In this document: in pieces, positions 1-10,179 of the stretch
Layout of the letters: each line of letters begins with the position of its first letter
How positions within the stretch are numbered: position 1 is the first letter of the stretch
Assembly (NCBI RefSeq): GCF_902498995.1
Contig: NZ_CABVLY010000016.1
Span: forward strand, 62,001-126,000
Direction of reading: 5' to 3'
From: Burkholderia anthina
GTDB lineage: Bacteria > Pseudomonadota > Gammaproteobacteria > Burkholderiales > Burkholderiaceae
DNA length: 64,000 nt
The notes under the pieces: generated by a model
Seen by the model: only the letters and a program-made list of their open reading frames with translations
Databases searched by the model: none
Told to the model about the DNA's origin: nothing
Translations under genes and position numbers: made by a program

Positions 1-1
1 C

Positions 2-1813
2 GCGACGACGCTGCGCATCGTCCTCGAAGAAGGCGGCGTCAAGCGCATCGCGATCACCGACGACGGCTGCGGGATTCCGCCCGACGAACTGCCGCTCGCA
101 TTGATGCGCCACGCGACCAGCAAGATCCGCTCGCTCGAGGAGCTCGAAGCGGTCGCCACGCTGGGTTTTCGCGGGGAAGCGCTCGCATCGATCGCATCGG
201 TCGCCGAGATGTCGATCACGAGCCGCACGGCCGACGTCGCGCACGCGATGAAAATCGATGCGACCACCGGCGCGCTGTCGCCGGCGGCCGGCGCGGTCGG
301 CACGACGATCGAGGTGCGCGAGCTGTACTTCAACACGCCCGCGCGCCGCAAATTCCTGAAAAGCGAGCAGACCGAGTTCGGCCACTGCCTCGAAATGATC
401 CGCCGCGCGGCGCTCGCGCGGCCGGACGTCGCGATCTCGGTGCTGCACAACGGCAAGGCCGTCGAGCACTGGAACGCGACCGAGCCCGCGCAGCGCGTCG
501 CGAAGATCCTCGGCGACAGCTTCGCCACCGCGCACCTGCCGCTCGACGAGCAGGCCGGACCGCTCGCCGTCTACGGCTGCGCGGGCCTGCCGACCGCGAG
601 CCGCGGCCGCGCCGACCAGCAGTATTTCTTCGTCAACGGCCGCTTCGTGCGCGACAAGCTGCTCACGCACGCCGTGCGCGCGGCATACGAAGACGTCCTC
701 CACGGCGACCGCTACCCGTCGTACGTGCTGTTCCTCGACCTGCCGCCCGAAGCCGTCGACGTGAACGTGCACCCGTCGAAGATCGAAGTGCGGTTCCGCG
801 ATTCGCGCTCGATCCACCAATACGTCTTCCACGCGGTGCAGCGCGCACTGGCCCGCCATGCGGGCGCGTCGCCGGAAACCACCGCAGGCGGCCATGCCGC
901 GCATCTCGAACCGGCGCCCGCCGGCCCCGCGTCGTTCCTGAATACGCCGCTCGGCCAGGGCGCAGCCACCGGCACGGGCGGCAGCGGCTTCTCGTCGCCG
1001 TCGCCATCATCGTCGGCAGGCAACACGTGGATGCGCCAGGCGCGTATGACGCAGGGCACGCTGCCCGTCGCGCAACCGCTCGCGCTCTACGATGCGCTGT
1101 TCGGCCGCAAGGATACGGGCGCGGGCACGCCGGACGGCACGACCGGCGGCGCACACGATTCGACGGGCGCGCCGGCCGCGCCGCTGCCGGGCTTCGCCGC
1201 ATCGCCGATCGCCGCCAGCCCGCATGACGAGCAGCCGCTCGGCTTCGCGCTCGGCCAGATCCACGGCATCTACGTGCTCGCACAGAATGCGCACGGCCTC
1301 GTGATCGTCGACATGCACGCGGCCCACGAGCGGATCCTGTACGAACAGTTCAAGAATGCGCTCGCCGACCGTTCGGTGGCCGTGCAGTCGCTGCTGCTGC
1401 CGATATCGATGACGGCGACGCCGGTCGAGATCGGCACGGTCGAAGAAGAGCGCGACACGCTCGAATCGCTCGGTTTCGACCTCGCGGTGCTGTCGCCGAC
1501 GACGCTCGCGATCCGTGCGGTGCCCGCGCTGCTGAAGGATGCGGACCTGCAGTCGCTCGCGCGCGCGGTGCTCGCCGATCTGCACGCATTCGGCGGCTCG
1601 CGCGTGCTCACCGAGCGCCAGCACGAACTGCTCGGCACGCTCGCGTGCCACCACGCGGTGCGCGCGAACCGGCGCCTGACGCTCGACGAGATGAACGCGC
1701 TGTTGCGCCAGATGGAAGCGACCGAACGCGCGGACCAGTGCAATCACGGCCGGCCGACGTGGTATCAGCTCACGCTGAACGATCTCGACCGCCTCTTCAT
1801 GCGCGGGCAATGA
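2..1813 (+). CDS. mutL: DNA mismatch repair protein MutL (5' end missing)
   Basis: MutL couples MutS mismatch recognition to strand incision. The frame is open from base 2, so about 44 N-terminal residues lie before the window and 603 residues are visible. The GHKL ATPase motifs TDDGCGI and [10 protein letters not shown] are near the start. A low-complexity Gly/Ser/Pro linker follows at about residues 280-370 of the visible part, then the C-terminal dimerisation domain with [12 protein letters not shown]. That string fits the metal-binding endonuclease motif DQHAxxExxxxE known from MutL proteins of bacteria without MutH, so this MutL probably nicks DNA itself (inference). The stop codon overlaps the miaA start (ATGA), suggesting coupled translation. 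Confidence 0.97.
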   Translation, partial: ATTLRIVLEEGGVKRIAITDDGCGIPPDELPLALMRHATSKIRSLEELEAVATLGFRGEALASIASVAEMSITSRTADVAHAMKIDATTGALSPAAGAVGTTIEVRELYFNTPARRKFLKSEQTEFGHCLEMIRRAALARPDVAISVLHNGKAVEHWNATEPAQRVAKILGDSFATAHLPLDEQAGPLAVYGCAGLPTASRGRADQQYFFVNGRFVRDKLLTHAVRAAYEDVLHGDRYPSYVLFLDLPPEAVDVNVHPSKIEVRFRDSRSIHQYVFHAVQRALARHAGASPETTAGGHAAHLEPAPAGPASFLNTPLGQGAATGTGGSGFSSPSPSSSAGNTWMRQARMTQGTLPVAQPLALYDALFGRKDTGAGTPDGTTGGAHDSTGAPAAPLPGFAASPIAASPHDEQPLGFALGQIHGIYVLAQNAHGLVIVDMHAAHERILYEQFKNALADRSVAVQSLLLPISMTATPVEIGTVEEERDTLESLGFDLAVLSPTTLAIRAVPALLKDADLQSLARAVLADLHAFGGSRVLTERQHELLGTLACHHAVRANRRLTLDEMNALLRQMEATERADQCNHGRPTWYQLTLNDLDRLFMRGQ

Positions 1814-2784
1814 GCGCTTCACCGCAGAACCAACCGACGACGATCGCCTGCCTGCTCGGCCCCACCGCATCGGGCAAGACGGCCGCGGCGCTGGCGCTCG
1901 CCGCGCGTCGCCCGATCGAGATCGTCAGCGTCGATTCGGCGCTCGTCTACCGCGACATGGATATCGGCACCGCGAAACCGACGCGCGACGAGCGCGCGAA
2001 CGTGCCGCACCATCTGATCGACATCATCGACCCGGCCGACGCGTATTCGGCGGCCAGCTTCCGCGCGGACACGCTGCGCCTGATCGGCGAGATCGCCGCG
2101 CGCGGCCGCACGCCGCTGCTCGCGGGCGGCACGATGCTGTACTACAAGGCGCTCACGCAAGGGCTCAACGACCTGCCGACCGCCGATGCAGCCGTGCGTG
2201 CGGAGCTCGATGCCGATGCCGCGCGCGATGGCTGGCCGGCGCTTCATGCGCGGCTCGCGCAGGTCGACCCCGCGACGGCCGCGCGCCTCGCGCCGAACGA
2301 TTCGCAGCGGATCCAGCGCGCGCTCGAAGTGTTCATGCTGAGCGGGCAGCCGATGTCGGCGCTGCTCGCCGCGCCCCGCCCCGTGGACGATGCGGCCGCG
2401 GCTTACCGCTTCGTGCCGGTCGCGCTCGAACCGTCGGACCGCGCCGTGCTGCACGCACGCATCGCGCAACGCTTCGACGCGATGCTCGACGCGGGCTTCA
2501 TCGACGAAGTCGAGCGGCTGCGCCGCCGCGAGGATCTCCATCTGGGCCTGCCGTCGATGCGCTGCGTCGGCTACCGGCAGGCGTGGGAATTCCTCGATGG
2601 CGACACCGACTATCGAACCATGCGCGACAAGGGCATTTTCGCGACGCGCCAGCTGTGCAAACGGCAGATCACGTGGCTGCGCGCGATGCCCGAGCGGGTC
2701 GTGGTCGACTGCATCGCGCCGGACGCGACCGCGCACGCGCTGGATGCGCTCGAACGCGTGCTGGACGGCCGCGCAACAGCCTGA
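1810..2784 (+). CDS. miaA: tRNA dimethylallyltransferase MiaA
   Basis: MiaA transfers dimethylallyl from DMAPP to N6 of A37 in tRNAs that read UNN codons. The protein has 324 aa, a normal length. The P-loop GPTASGKT is at residues 17-24 and is followed by the conserved [16 protein letters not shown] segment; [13 protein letters not shown] is also typical. The start was chosen at the ATG overlapping the mutL stop (ATGA), which puts the P-loop at the usual distance from the N terminus. mutL-miaA is a common pair. The gene ends just before a hairpin shared with convergent purM. Confidence 0.97.
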   Translation: MSASPQNQPTTIACLLGPTASGKTAAALALAARRPIEIVSVDSALVYRDMDIGTAKPTRDERANVPHHLIDIIDPADAYSAASFRADTLRLIGEIAARGRTPLLAGGTMLYYKALTQGLNDLPTADAAVRAELDADAARDGWPALHARLAQVDPATAARLAPNDSQRIQRALEVFMLSGQPMSALLAAPRPVDDAAAAYRFVPVALEPSDRAVLHARIAQRFDAMLDAGFIDEVERLRRREDLHLGLPSMRCVGYRQAWEFLDGDTDYRTMRDKGIFATRQLCKRQITWLRAMPERVVVDCIAPDATAHALDALERVLDGRATA

Positions 2785-2818
2785 CGCACGCGCAGGCTCG
2801 TTACCCAAGCGATGCCCG

Positions 2819-2854
2819 AAAAAAAAGCCGCCCGGATCGACTCCGGGCGGCTTT
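2819..2854 (-). terminator. Intrinsic terminator of purM, shared with miaA
   Basis: A perfect 13-bp stem (AAAGCCGCCCGGA with its complement at 2842-2854) has a 5-nt loop. Read on the - strand it runs into eight Ts, so it ends purM. On the + strand the T tract is only three bases, so it may stop miaA less efficiently. Confidence 0.85.
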
Positions 2855-2880
2855 CCCTGCTGCATTCATTGCGTGTTGCG

Positions 2881-3936
2881 TCAGACCACGACCGTCTGCG
2901 CCTCGCCTTCGCGGCTCGCACGCACGGTGCCGATCTTCCACACCTGTTCGCCGGCGGCCGTCAGGTCGGCGATCGCTGCGTCGGCATCGGCCGCCGCGAC
3001 GATCACGGCCATCCCGATCCCGCAGTTGAACACGCGGTGCATTTCCGCGTCGGCGACGCCGCCGTGCTCCTGCAGCCACTTGAACAGCGGCGGCAGCGGC
3101 CAGGCGTTCTGGTCGAGCTCGGCGGTGAGGCCTTCGCGCAGCACGCGCGGAATGTTCTCGACGAGGCCGCCGCCGGTGATGTGCGCCATGCCCTTGACCG
3201 ACAGCTTCTGCATCAGCGCGAGCAGCGGCTTCACGTAGATGCGCGTGGGCGCCATCAGCGTGTCGGCCAGCGAGCGGCCGTGGAAATCGGCGGACAGATC
3301 GGGGTTCGCGCGCTCGATGATCTTGCGCACGAGCGAGAAGCCGTTCGAGTGGATGCCGCTCGATGCGAGGCCGAGCACCACGTCGCCTTCGGCGATCGTG
3401 CTGCCGTCGATGATCTTGCTCTTCTCGACCGCGCCGACCGCGAAACCGGCCAGGTCGTATTCGCCGTCCGGGTACATGCCCGGCATTTCGGCCGTTTCAC
3501 CGCCGATCAGCGCGCAGCCCGACAGTTCGCAGCCGTGCGCGATGCCCTTGACGACCGTTGCGGCCGTGTCGACGTCGAGCTTGCCGCACGCGAAATAGTC
3601 GAGGAAGAACAGCGGCTCGGCGCCCTGCACGAGGATGTCGTTCACGCTCATCGCGACGAGATCCTGGCCGACGGTGTCGTGTTTGTTCAGATGAAAGGCG
3701 AGCTTGAGCTTGGTGCCGACGCCGTCGGTGCCCGACACGAGCACGGGCTCCTTGTACTTCTTCGGCACTTCGAACAGCGCGCCGAACCCGCCGATGCCGC
3801 CGAGCACGCCGTCGCGCAGGGTTTTCTTCGCAAAAGGCTTGATCTTGTCGATGAGCGCGTCGCCCGCGTCGATGTCGACGCCTGCGTCGCGGTAGGACAG
3901 ACCCTGAGCGTCGGGAGCGGATTTCGGAGGATTCAT
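2881..3936 (-). CDS. purM: Phosphoribosylformylglycinamidine cyclo-ligase (AIR synthetase)
   Basis: PurM makes aminoimidazole ribonucleotide from FGAM with ATP, the fifth step of purine synthesis, in the cytoplasm. The product is 351 aa, normal for the family. Recognisable segments are [16 protein letters not shown] at the N terminus, the substrate-binding [13 protein letters not shown] and the C-terminal [10 protein letters not shown]. The gene stands alone and divergent from hda. A palindrome at 3956-3974 lies upstream and supplies a TAAAAT box on this strand. Confidence 0.97.
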   Translation of the reverse strand: MNPPKSAPDAQGLSYRDAGVDIDAGDALIDKIKPFAKKTLRDGVLGGIGGFGALFEVPKKYKEPVLVSGTDGVGTKLKLAFHLNKHDTVGQDLVAMSVNDILVQGAEPLFFLDYFACGKLDVDTAATVVKGIAHGCELSGCALIGGETAEMPGMYPDGEYDLAGFAVGAVEKSKIIDGSTIAEGDVVLGLASSGIHSNGFSLVRKIIERANPDLSADFHGRSLADTLMAPTRIYVKPLLALMQKLSVKGMAHITGGGLVENIPRVLREGLTAELDQNAWPLPPLFKWLQEHGGVADAEMHRVFNCGIGMAVIVAAADADAAIADLTAAGEQVWKIGTVRASREGEAQTVVV

Positions 3937-3955
3937 GGGGGAATGCGAGAAGGTC

Positions 3956-3974
3956 GGTAAAATGCGATTTTACC
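3956..3974. promoter_or_regulatory. Palindrome with back-to-back TAAAAT boxes (purM/hda)
   Basis: GGTAAAAT-GCG-ATTTTACC is a perfect 8-bp-arm inverted repeat in the purM/hda divergent spacer. Each arm contains TAAAAT, a good -10 match, one facing each gene. No convincing -35 is visible on either side. It may be overlapping divergent promoters or an operator. Confidence 0.35.
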
Positions 3975-4186
3975 CGAAGCCGGCCCGTTGGCCGGAATTC
4001 CCAGCACCGAATCGTCAGGGATTGCATCTTGGTCGACACGTCCCCGTTTTCATCGCTACGCGAGCCGCGCCGAAACGCGCGTGCCGCCGTGCGTGCGGCC
4101 GCGCGTGCCAACCCCGGAACGGCATCCCCGCGCGCGTGCCCGGCGTACGGCACGCGTTTTTTCAACCGACCCGCATTGTGACTGTT

Positions 4187-4921
4187 GTGTCCCGTCAACT
4201 GACGCTCGATCTCGGCACGCCGCCGCCCGCCACGTTCGACAACTTCATCATGAATGAGGAGAACGACGAGCTCGTCTCGCGGCTCCAGAAGCTCGACCTC
4301 GCGCTCGCGGCGGGGCCCGTGCCGGATCGATCGTTCTACATCTGGGGCGAGCCCGGCAGCGGCCGCACCCACCTGTTGCAGGCGCTCGTGAGCGACGCGT
4401 CGTACGGCTACGCGCGCTATCTGACGCCGCAAAGCCCGCTCGGCGCGTTCACGTTCGACCCGCGCATCGGCATCTACGCGATCGACGACTGCGACCGGAT
4501 GAGCGACGCGCAGCAGGTCGCGCTGTTCAACCTGTTCAACGAGGTCCGCGCACACCCGTCGAGCGCGTTCGTCGCGGCAGGCCCCGCGGCGCCGCTCGCG
4601 CTCGACGTGCGCGAGGACCTGCGCACGCGCCTGGGCTGGGGGCTCGTGTTCCACCTGTCGCCGCCGTCGGACGCCGGCAAGATCGCCGTGCTCAAGCTCG
4701 CGGCGAAGGAGCGCGGCATCGCGCTCACCGACGACATCGCCGCTTACCTGCTCACCCATTTCCGCCGCGACATGCCGAGCCTGATGGCGTTGCTCGACGC
4801 GCTCGACCGCTTCTCGCTCGAGCAGAAACGCGCCGTCACGCTGCCGCTGCTGCGCCGGATGCTGGCCCGTCCCGGCGACGACATCGCACCGCCGGGCACA
4901 GGCCCGAACCGCTTCGAGTAA
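4187..4921 (+). CDS. hda: DnaA regulatory inactivator Hda
   Basis: Hda is a DnaA-like AAA+ protein that works with the sliding clamp to trigger hydrolysis of ATP bound to DnaA, preventing re-initiation. The product is about 244 aa, matching the AAA+ domain III core of DnaA without the DNA-binding domain. The N-terminal QLTLDL (residues 4-9) fits the clamp-binding hexapeptide. WGEPGSGRTHLLQAL is the Walker A region. I chose GTG at 4187, just before RQLTLDL; GTG at 4178 would add three residues, and no clear ribosome site decides between them. It heads a compact + strand cluster. Confidence 0.9.
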   Translation: MSRQLTLDLGTPPPATFDNFIMNEENDELVSRLQKLDLALAAGPVPDRSFYIWGEPGSGRTHLLQALVSDASYGYARYLTPQSPLGAFTFDPRIGIYAIDDCDRMSDAQQVALFNLFNEVRAHPSSAFVAAGPAAPLALDVREDLRTRLGWGLVFHLSPPSDAGKIAVLKLAAKERGIALTDDIAAYLLTHFRRDMPSLMALLDALDRFSLEQKRAVTLPLLRRMLARPGDDIAPPGTGPNRFE

Positions 4922-4932
4922 AATGCGCTTCC

Positions 4933-5610
4933 ATGACTAATCTGGCACTCTTTGACCTCGATCACACGCTGATCCCGACCGATAGCGACCACGAATGGGG
5001 CCGCTTCATGGTGAAGCTCGGCATCGTCGACGCGGAAAGCTTTTCGCGTCAGAACGATCAGTTCTTCGCCGACTACAAGGCCGGCCAGCTCGACATCCAT
5101 GCATACCTGTGCGCGATGCTCACGCCGCTCGCGAAGTATTCGCGCGCGCAGCTCGCCGAATGGCACGAGCAGTACATGCATGAAGTGATCCGGCCCGCAA
5201 TGACACCCGCCGCGCTCGAACTCGTGCGCAAGCACATCGACGCCGGCGACCTCTGCTGCGTCGTGACCGCGACCAACGAATTCATCACGCGTCCGATCGC
5301 CACCGCATTCGGCGTCGACACGCTGATCGCATGCGAGGTCGAAACGACCGACGGGCATCCCGATTCGCCGTACACGGGCCGGCCCACGGGCACCCCGAGC
5401 TACCGCGAAGGCAAGATCGTGCGCACCGAAGCGTGGCTCGCGTCGCTCGGCAAGCACTGGGGCGACTTCGAACACAGCTATTTCTACAGCGACTCGCACA
5501 ACGACATCCCGTTGCTCGAGAAAGTCACCGACCCGATCGCGACCAACCCCGACGACACGCTGCGCGCGCATGCAAGCGACCGCGGCTGGCGCATCCTCGA
5601 TCTCTTCTGA
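4933..5610 (+). CDS. HAD-IB family phosphatase (SerB/CicA-like)
   Basis: This 225-aa HAD-superfamily hydrolase belongs to the IB subfamily that includes phosphoserine phosphatase-like enzymes. Motif I is FDLDHTL near residue 7 (nucleophile and acid-base Asp), motif II is VVTATNEF, and motif IV is YSDSHNDIPLLE. The helical cap typical of subclass I lies between motifs I and II. The substrate cannot be told from sequence. The gene starts 11 bp after hda and ends 5 bp before pcnB, so it is probably cotranscribed with them. TAAAAT at 4918-4923, only 9 bp before the start, could be an internal -10. Confidence 0.88.
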   Translation: MTNLALFDLDHTLIPTDSDHEWGRFMVKLGIVDAESFSRQNDQFFADYKAGQLDIHAYLCAMLTPLAKYSRAQLAEWHEQYMHEVIRPAMTPAALELVRKHIDAGDLCCVVTATNEFITRPIATAFGVDTLIACEVETTDGHPDSPYTGRPTGTPSYREGKIVRTEAWLASLGKHWGDFEHSYFYSDSHNDIPLLEKVTDPIATNPDDTLRAHASDRGWRILDLF

Positions 5611-5615
5611 ACGTC

Positions 5616-7151
5616 GTGATCAAAAAATTCATCCGCAAGCTGCTCGGCCAGGACGGCACCGAACAAACGTCGCCCGCCGAGGCCCCCGCCGACGAAACGG
5701 CGCCCGCTGCACGCCCCGCGAAGGGGCATCGCGGCAGCGCCGCGAAGAAATCGCGCAGCAATCACGAACCGACCGTCGTGCCGGCCAGCGTGCACGGCAT
5801 CGACCCGTCGCTGATCTCGAGGAACGCCGTGCGCGTGACCGACACGCTGCAACAGGCGGGCTATCGCGCATTCATCGTCGGCGGCGCCGTCCGCGACCTG
5901 CTGCTCGGCATCGCGCCGAAGGATTTCGACGTCGCGACCGACGCGACGCCGACCGAGGTGCAGCGCCTGTTCCGCCGCGCACGCCTGATCGGCCGCCGCT
6001 TCCAGATCGTCCACGTGCAGTTCGGCCAGGAGCTGATCGAAGTGTCGACGTTCCGCGCGCTGGTCGACGCGCCGCCCGAGGCGGCCGCGAGCGAGCCGCC
6101 GAAGCGGCTCAAGCGTGACGAGCTCGATCGCCGCACGCATGCGGTGGATGCGAGCGGCCGCGTGCTGCGCGACAACGTATGGGGCGAACAGCACGAAGAT
6201 GCCGCGCGCCGCGACTTCACGATCAACGCGATGTACTACGACCCGTCGACGCAGACGGTGCTCGACTACCACGACGGGATGGCCGACATGCGCGCCCGTC
6301 TGCTGCGGATGATCGGCGATCCGGCCACGCGCTTCCGCGAGGACCCGGTGCGCATGCTGCGCGTCGTGCGTTTCGCGGCGAAGCTCGGCTTCGAGATCGA
6401 GCCGCACACGCGCGAGCCGATCAACGCGCTCGCCGATCTCATCAACAACGTGCCGGCCGCGCGCCTGTTCGACGAAATGCTGAAGCTGCTGCTGTCGGGC
6501 CACGCGCTCGCGTGCCTGAAGCAGTTGCGCAAGGAAGGCCTGCACCACGGGCTGCTGCCGCTCCTCGACGTCGTGCTCGAACAGCCGCAGGGCGAGAAGT
6601 TCATCACGCTCGCGCTGAACAACACCGACGCGCGCGTGCGCGCCGGCAAACCGGTGTCGCCGGGCTTCCTGTTCGCGACGCTGCTGTGGCACGACATGCG
6701 CCAGCGCTTCGAGCAATACACGGCCGAAGGCGAAATCCCCGTGCCGGCGCTCCATCGCGCGATGGACGACGTGCTCGACATGCAGACCGAGAAACTCGCG
6801 ATCCACAAGCGCTACTCGGCCGACATGCGCGAAATCTGGGGCTTGCAGCTGCGCCTCGAAAAACGCTCGGGCCGCAGCGCGATGCGGCTGCTGGAACACC
6901 AAAGGTTTAGAGCGGGGTATGATTTCCTCCTGTTACGCTGCGAATCCGGCGAGCTCGAAGCCGAAGTCGGACAGTGGTGGACGGATTTCATCGAAGGCGA
7001 CGCAGCCGCGCGCGAGGCACTCCTCACGCAGGGCGGCTCGAAGGAAAAATCGCCCCGCAAGCGGCGCCGCCGCGGCGGCGCGCGAAACCGCCAGCAGGGC
7101 GAAGGCGCAGCCGAGCAGGCGCCGGACACCGCAGGCGGTTCCGACGACTGA
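5616..7151 (+). CDS. pcnB: Poly(A) polymerase I
   Basis: PcnB adds 3' poly(A) tails that mark RNA for decay. The 511-aa product has the class II nucleotidyltransferase signature: VGGAVRDLLLG, then the catalytic pair in KDFDVATDATP, then RRDFTINAMYYDP. The basic N terminus and the Arg/Lys/Gly-rich tail (SPRKRRRRGG) are usual for polymerases rather than CCA-adding enzymes. The start is GTG at 5616, 5 bp after the HAD gene. A longer open frame upstream is only read-through of the HAD gene. tRNA nucleotidyltransferase is the main alternative, but the length and basic tail argue against it. Confidence 0.93.
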   Translation: MIKKFIRKLLGQDGTEQTSPAEAPADETAPAARPAKGHRGSAAKKSRSNHEPTVVPASVHGIDPSLISRNAVRVTDTLQQAGYRAFIVGGAVRDLLLGIAPKDFDVATDATPTEVQRLFRRARLIGRRFQIVHVQFGQELIEVSTFRALVDAPPEAAASEPPKRLKRDELDRRTHAVDASGRVLRDNVWGEQHEDAARRDFTINAMYYDPSTQTVLDYHDGMADMRARLLRMIGDPATRFREDPVRMLRVVRFAAKLGFEIEPHTREPINALADLINNVPAARLFDEMLKLLLSGHALACLKQLRKEGLHHGLLPLLDVVLEQPQGEKFITLALNNTDARVRAGKPVSPGFLFATLLWHDMRQRFEQYTAEGEIPVPALHRAMDDVLDMQTEKLAIHKRYSADMREIWGLQLRLEKRSGRSAMRLLEHQRFRAGYDFLLLRCESGELEAEVGQWWTDFIEGDAAAREALLTQGGSKEKSPRKRRRRGGARNRQQGEGAAEQAPDTAGGSDD

Positions 7152-7186
7152 CGCGCTCGCCGGCGAACGACGTAGGAAGTGATGCC

Positions 7187-7729
7187 ATGACGGTTGCATA
7201 TATCGGACTGGGGGCGAATCTCGGCGATGCGCGCCAGACCCTGAAGGACGCGGTGGTGTGCCTTGCGCAGCAGCGCACCATCTCGATCCTCGGCAAATCG
7301 AGCCTGTATCGCACGGCGCCCTTCGAAGCGGGCGGCGACGATTACTACAACTGCGTCGTCAAGCTCGACACGACGCTGTCGGCCCGGGAGCTGCTCGCGC
7401 TCTGCCAAAAGATCGAGCATCACTTCGGGCGCGAGCGCCCGTATCGCAACGCGCCGCGCACGCTGGACCTCGACATCCTGCTGTTCGGCGCCGACTCGAT
7501 CGACGAACCCGACCTGATCGTCCCGCACCCGCGCCTCACCGATCGCGCATTTGCACTCGTACCGCTCGTCGAGATCGAGCCGACGCTCGACATCCCCGCG
7601 CGCGGCCGCGCCGACGCCTATCTCGCCGCCGTCGCCGACCAGCGCGTCGAGAAGGTGCAGACCTGTCAATGCCTGATGCAGAAGGCCCTTGCCGCCGGCG
7701 CAGACGCCGACAAGAACCCCTGCCGATGA
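7187..7729 (+). CDS. folK: 2-amino-4-hydroxy-6-hydroxymethyldihydropteridine pyrophosphokinase
   Basis: FolK transfers pyrophosphate from ATP to 6-hydroxymethyl-dihydropterin in folate synthesis. The 180-aa product shows the typical N terminus [14 protein letters not shown], the ATP/pterin-binding [18 protein letters not shown] and the later [16 protein letters not shown]. The ATG at 7187 follows TAGGAAG at 7174-7180, a fair ribosome site. The stop overlaps the next gene's start (ATGA). A second folate gene, pabB-pabC, lies 2.5 kb downstream on the other strand. Confidence 0.96.
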   Translation: MTVAYIGLGANLGDARQTLKDAVVCLAQQRTISILGKSSLYRTAPFEAGGDDYYNCVVKLDTTLSARELLALCQKIEHHFGRERPYRNAPRTLDLDILLFGADSIDEPDLIVPHPRLTDRAFALVPLVEIEPTLDIPARGRADAYLAAVADQRVEKVQTCQCLMQKALAAGADADKNPCR

Positions 7730-8412
7730 ATCCAACTCCGCTGACCGTCACCGCGCCCGACCTGCGCGCCCCGCACCGCTACCTCGTGATCGAAGGCCCG
7801 ATCGGCGTCGGCAAGACGACGCTCGCGCGCCTGCTCGCCGAGCGCTGGTCGATGCAGACGCTGCTCGAACGCCCGCAGGACAATCCGTTCCTCGAGCGCT
7901 TCTATCGCGACACCGCGCGCTACGCGCTGCCCGTGCAGCTGTCGTTCGCGCTGCAACGCGCGCAGCAGGCGCGCGAGCTGACCGGCGCGCTCGAAACGGG
8001 GCGCCCCGTCATCGCCGACTTCATGCCGCAGAAGAACGACATCTTCGCGCGCCTGAACCTGCCGGAAGACGAATGGCAGCTGTACCGGTCGATCGCGATG
8101 CACGTCGAGGTGCCGCAGGCGCCCGCGCCCGATCTCGTCGTCTACCTGCAGGCAAGCCCCGAAGTGCTGTTCTCGCGCATCCAGAAGCGCGGGCTGCCGA
8201 TGGAGCTGCAGATCAGCGATGCGTACCTGCGCTCGCTCGTCGACGCATACAACGAATTCTTCTATCACTACGACCGCACGCCGGTGCTGACGGTCGCAGC
8301 CGAACACCTGAACCCGCTGGATTCCCCCGAAGACCTCGCGCTGCTGATCGAGCGCATCGACACGATGCGCGGCCGCAAGGAATTCTTCGTCAAGGGCGAG
8401 ACGACGCGCTGA
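7726..8412 (+). CDS. Deoxynucleoside kinase (deoxyadenosine/deoxyguanosine kinase type)
   Basis: A 228-aa kinase of the dNK/dGK family that phosphorylates deoxynucleosides for salvage. The P-loop [12 protein letters not shown] is at about residues 23-34, and the D/E-R-(S) region and the lid arginines follow in the expected order. Which nucleoside it prefers cannot be judged from sequence. It is translationally coupled to folK by ATGA, and panB follows 44 bp later. A folK-dNK-panB order is common in beta-proteobacteria as I recall. Confidence 0.88.
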   Translation: MNPTPLTVTAPDLRAPHRYLVIEGPIGVGKTTLARLLAERWSMQTLLERPQDNPFLERFYRDTARYALPVQLSFALQRAQQARELTGALETGRPVIADFMPQKNDIFARLNLPEDEWQLYRSIAMHVEVPQAPAPDLVVYLQASPEVLFSRIQKRGLPMELQISDAYLRSLVDAYNEFFYHYDRTPVLTVAAEHLNPLDSPEDLALLIERIDTMRGRKEFFVKGETTR

Positions 8413-8456
8413 CGCGTCCTCGCCTGTCGTTTTTCACCTATCGAACCGGATTTCCC

Positions 8457-9272
8457 ATGACCTATCTCCAGGAATCGAGCCGGCCTGCCGTGACGGTGCC
8501 CAAACTGCAGGCAATGCGCGAGGCCGGCGAGAAGATCGCGATGCTCACCTGCTACGACGCGAGCTTTGCCGCGCTGCTCGATCGCTCCGGCGTCGACGTG
8601 CTGCTGATCGGCGACTCGCTCGGCAATGTGCTGCAAGGCCATACGACGACGCTGCCCGTGTCGCTCAACGACATCGCGTACCACACCGCCTGCGTCGCGC
8701 GTGCGCAGCCGCGGGCGCTGATCATGGCCGACCTGCCGTTCGGCACGTACGGCACGCCGGCCGAAGCGTTCGCGAGCGCCGTGACGCTGATGCGCGCCGG
8801 TGCGCAGATGATCAAGCTCGAAGGCGGCGAATGGCTCGCCGAAACGATCCGCTTCCTCGTCGAGCGCGCGGTGCCCGTGTGCGCGCACGTGGGCCTCACG
8901 CCGCAGTCGGTGCACGCTTTCGGCGGCTTCAAGGTGCAGGGCAAGACCGAGGCCGGCGCCGCGCAGCTGCTGCGCGACGCGCGCGCGGTCGAGGAAGCCG
9001 GCGCGCAGGTCGTCCTGCTCGAGGCCGTGCCGACCCTCATCGGTTCCGAGGTCACGCACATGCTGCGCGTGCCGACGATCGGCATCGGCGCGGGCGCCGA
9101 CTGCTCGGGCCAGGTGCTGGTGCTGCACGACATGCTCGGCATTTTCCCCGGCAAGCGTCCGCGTTTCGTGAAGGATTTCATGCAGGGCCAGCCGAACATC
9201 CAGGCGGCTGTCGAAGCTTACGTGGGTGCGGTGAAGGATGGGTCGTTCCCGGGCCCGGAACACACGTTCTGA
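8457..9272 (+). CDS. panB: 3-methyl-2-oxobutanoate hydroxymethyltransferase
   Basis: PanB makes ketopantoate from 2-oxoisovalerate and methylene-tetrahydrofolate, the first committed step to pantothenate and CoA. The 271-aa product is a TIM barrel with the conserved ITMLTCYDA-like start ([12 protein letters not shown]), the metal-binding [16 protein letters not shown], and the catalytic-Glu region [16 protein letters not shown]. The folate-dependent reaction gives a loose functional link to folK. It is the last gene of the hda-panB run, with no clear terminator after it. Confidence 0.97.
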   Translation: MTYLQESSRPAVTVPKLQAMREAGEKIAMLTCYDASFAALLDRSGVDVLLIGDSLGNVLQGHTTTLPVSLNDIAYHTACVARAQPRALIMADLPFGTYGTPAEAFASAVTLMRAGAQMIKLEGGEWLAETIRFLVERAVPVCAHVGLTPQSVHAFGGFKVQGKTEAGAAQLLRDARAVEEAGAQVVLLEAVPTLIGSEVTHMLRVPTIGIGAGADCSGQVLVLHDMLGIFPGKRPRFVKDFMQGQPNIQAAVEAYVGAVKDGSFPGPEHTF

Positions 9273-9462
9273 TCGGGCGGGCAGCGCCGTGGCGCGCTGC
9301 CGTCGATTGCTGCGGCACACTCTCGCTGACGCGGCCGGCAATGCGGTACGCCGTTTCTCGTACCGCATTGCCGGACAACACGTACTTTCTAACTCGTCCT
9401 ATTTGTGCTCGCCCTCGTCGCTGCGACCATCAAGCCTTCGTCAATCGAAGGAGTGGTCGAAG

Positions 9463-9726
9463 ATGGCTCACGTGCATGAGAAGGCGGCTGAACTCGTCGG
9501 GCAACAGCTGGCCGGCGGCGGAGTATGCGCGCAGGAACGTCATTGCAACGTTCGAGAACGATCGCTACCCGGCCGATCGCATGGCAATCATGCGGCGTTC
9601 TATCCGGGCCAGGATGTGCGCGGTATCCATGTCGTTGAACAATGGTGCTCACTCAAAGCATTCAGAGAAGAGGCATTCCGTTCAAGGGCAAGGACAAAAA
9701 CGGCCGTTGTTTCGGTCGTGAAATGA
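9463..9726 (+). pseudogene. Degenerate BPSL0067-like secreted peptidase/toxin gene
   Basis: No single frame explains this stretch, but fragments of one protein appear in order across three frames. It begins MAHVHEKAAELVGQQLAGGG at 9463 behind a good ribosome site (GAAGGAG, 9447-9453). IATFENDRYP then occurs in a second frame, GRSHGNHAAFYPGQD and VVEQW back in the first, and RRGIPFKGKDKNG in the third. These resemble BPSL0067-type proteins, small cell-wall-hydrolase-like proteins of Burkholderia (from memory). The expected catalytic-Cys segment after the N-terminal GGG is missing, so there is probably an internal deletion plus several frameshifts. The last frame ends in ATGA at the start of the next gene. 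Confidence 0.65.
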
Positions 9727-10172
9727 CGATGTTCATCCGCCAGACACCGTATCGACTGCTCGCCATCGCCGCACTCGCATACAGTTCGCTCTTCGCATTA
9801 CCCGCGTCCGCTGCGACAGCAGATTGCCCCGCACGCCTCGCCGTTACCCAGCAGCTCGACGGTCAACCGCCCGATGGCTGGAAAAACTTCGATACGCAAA
9901 GCACGTATCCGCTTGCCAGCGTCACCTTCTGGTCGGGGCCGCCGGACCGGATGATGTCGTTGCGGCCGAACCGCTCACGCTCCGAATCCAAAAGCGATAT
10001 TTATACCTGGTCGCTCGCCGAAAGCCGTGAAGACTACTGGGTCTCGTGTGACTACGGTAATACGAGCGTCGTGATCGCACGGCCACTGGGCAAACAGGCA
10101 CAGACTTGCGTCGCGCGCTACCGACGCGGGCACGCCATCGTACAAAGCTGGCAATGTACGCCGCGGCAGTAA
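9723..10172 (+). CDS. STY0301-like periplasmic protein
   Basis: A 149-aa protein with a clear signal peptide: MFIRQTPYR, a hydrophobic stretch, then a likely cut after ALPASAA. The mature part has four Cys (ADCPARL near its start, WVSCDYG, QTCVARY, WQCTP at the end) that could form disulfides. It also has the SVTFWSGPP, YTWSL and CDYGNTSVVIARPL pattern I associate with STY0301-family proteins. ATG at 9723 overlaps the end of the decayed gene before it (ATGA), so the pair was once translationally coupled. Such pairs suggest a secreted hydrolase with a periplasmic partner or immunity protein; that role is inference. ATG at 9729 is an alternative start. Confidence 0.7.
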   Translation: MTMFIRQTPYRLLAIAALAYSSLFALPASAATADCPARLAVTQQLDGQPPDGWKNFDTQSTYPLASVTFWSGPPDRMMSLRPNRSRSESKSDIYTWSLAESREDYWVSCDYGNTSVVIARPLGKQAQTCVARYRRGHAIVQSWQCTPRQ

Positions 10173-10179
10173 TCCGCGT

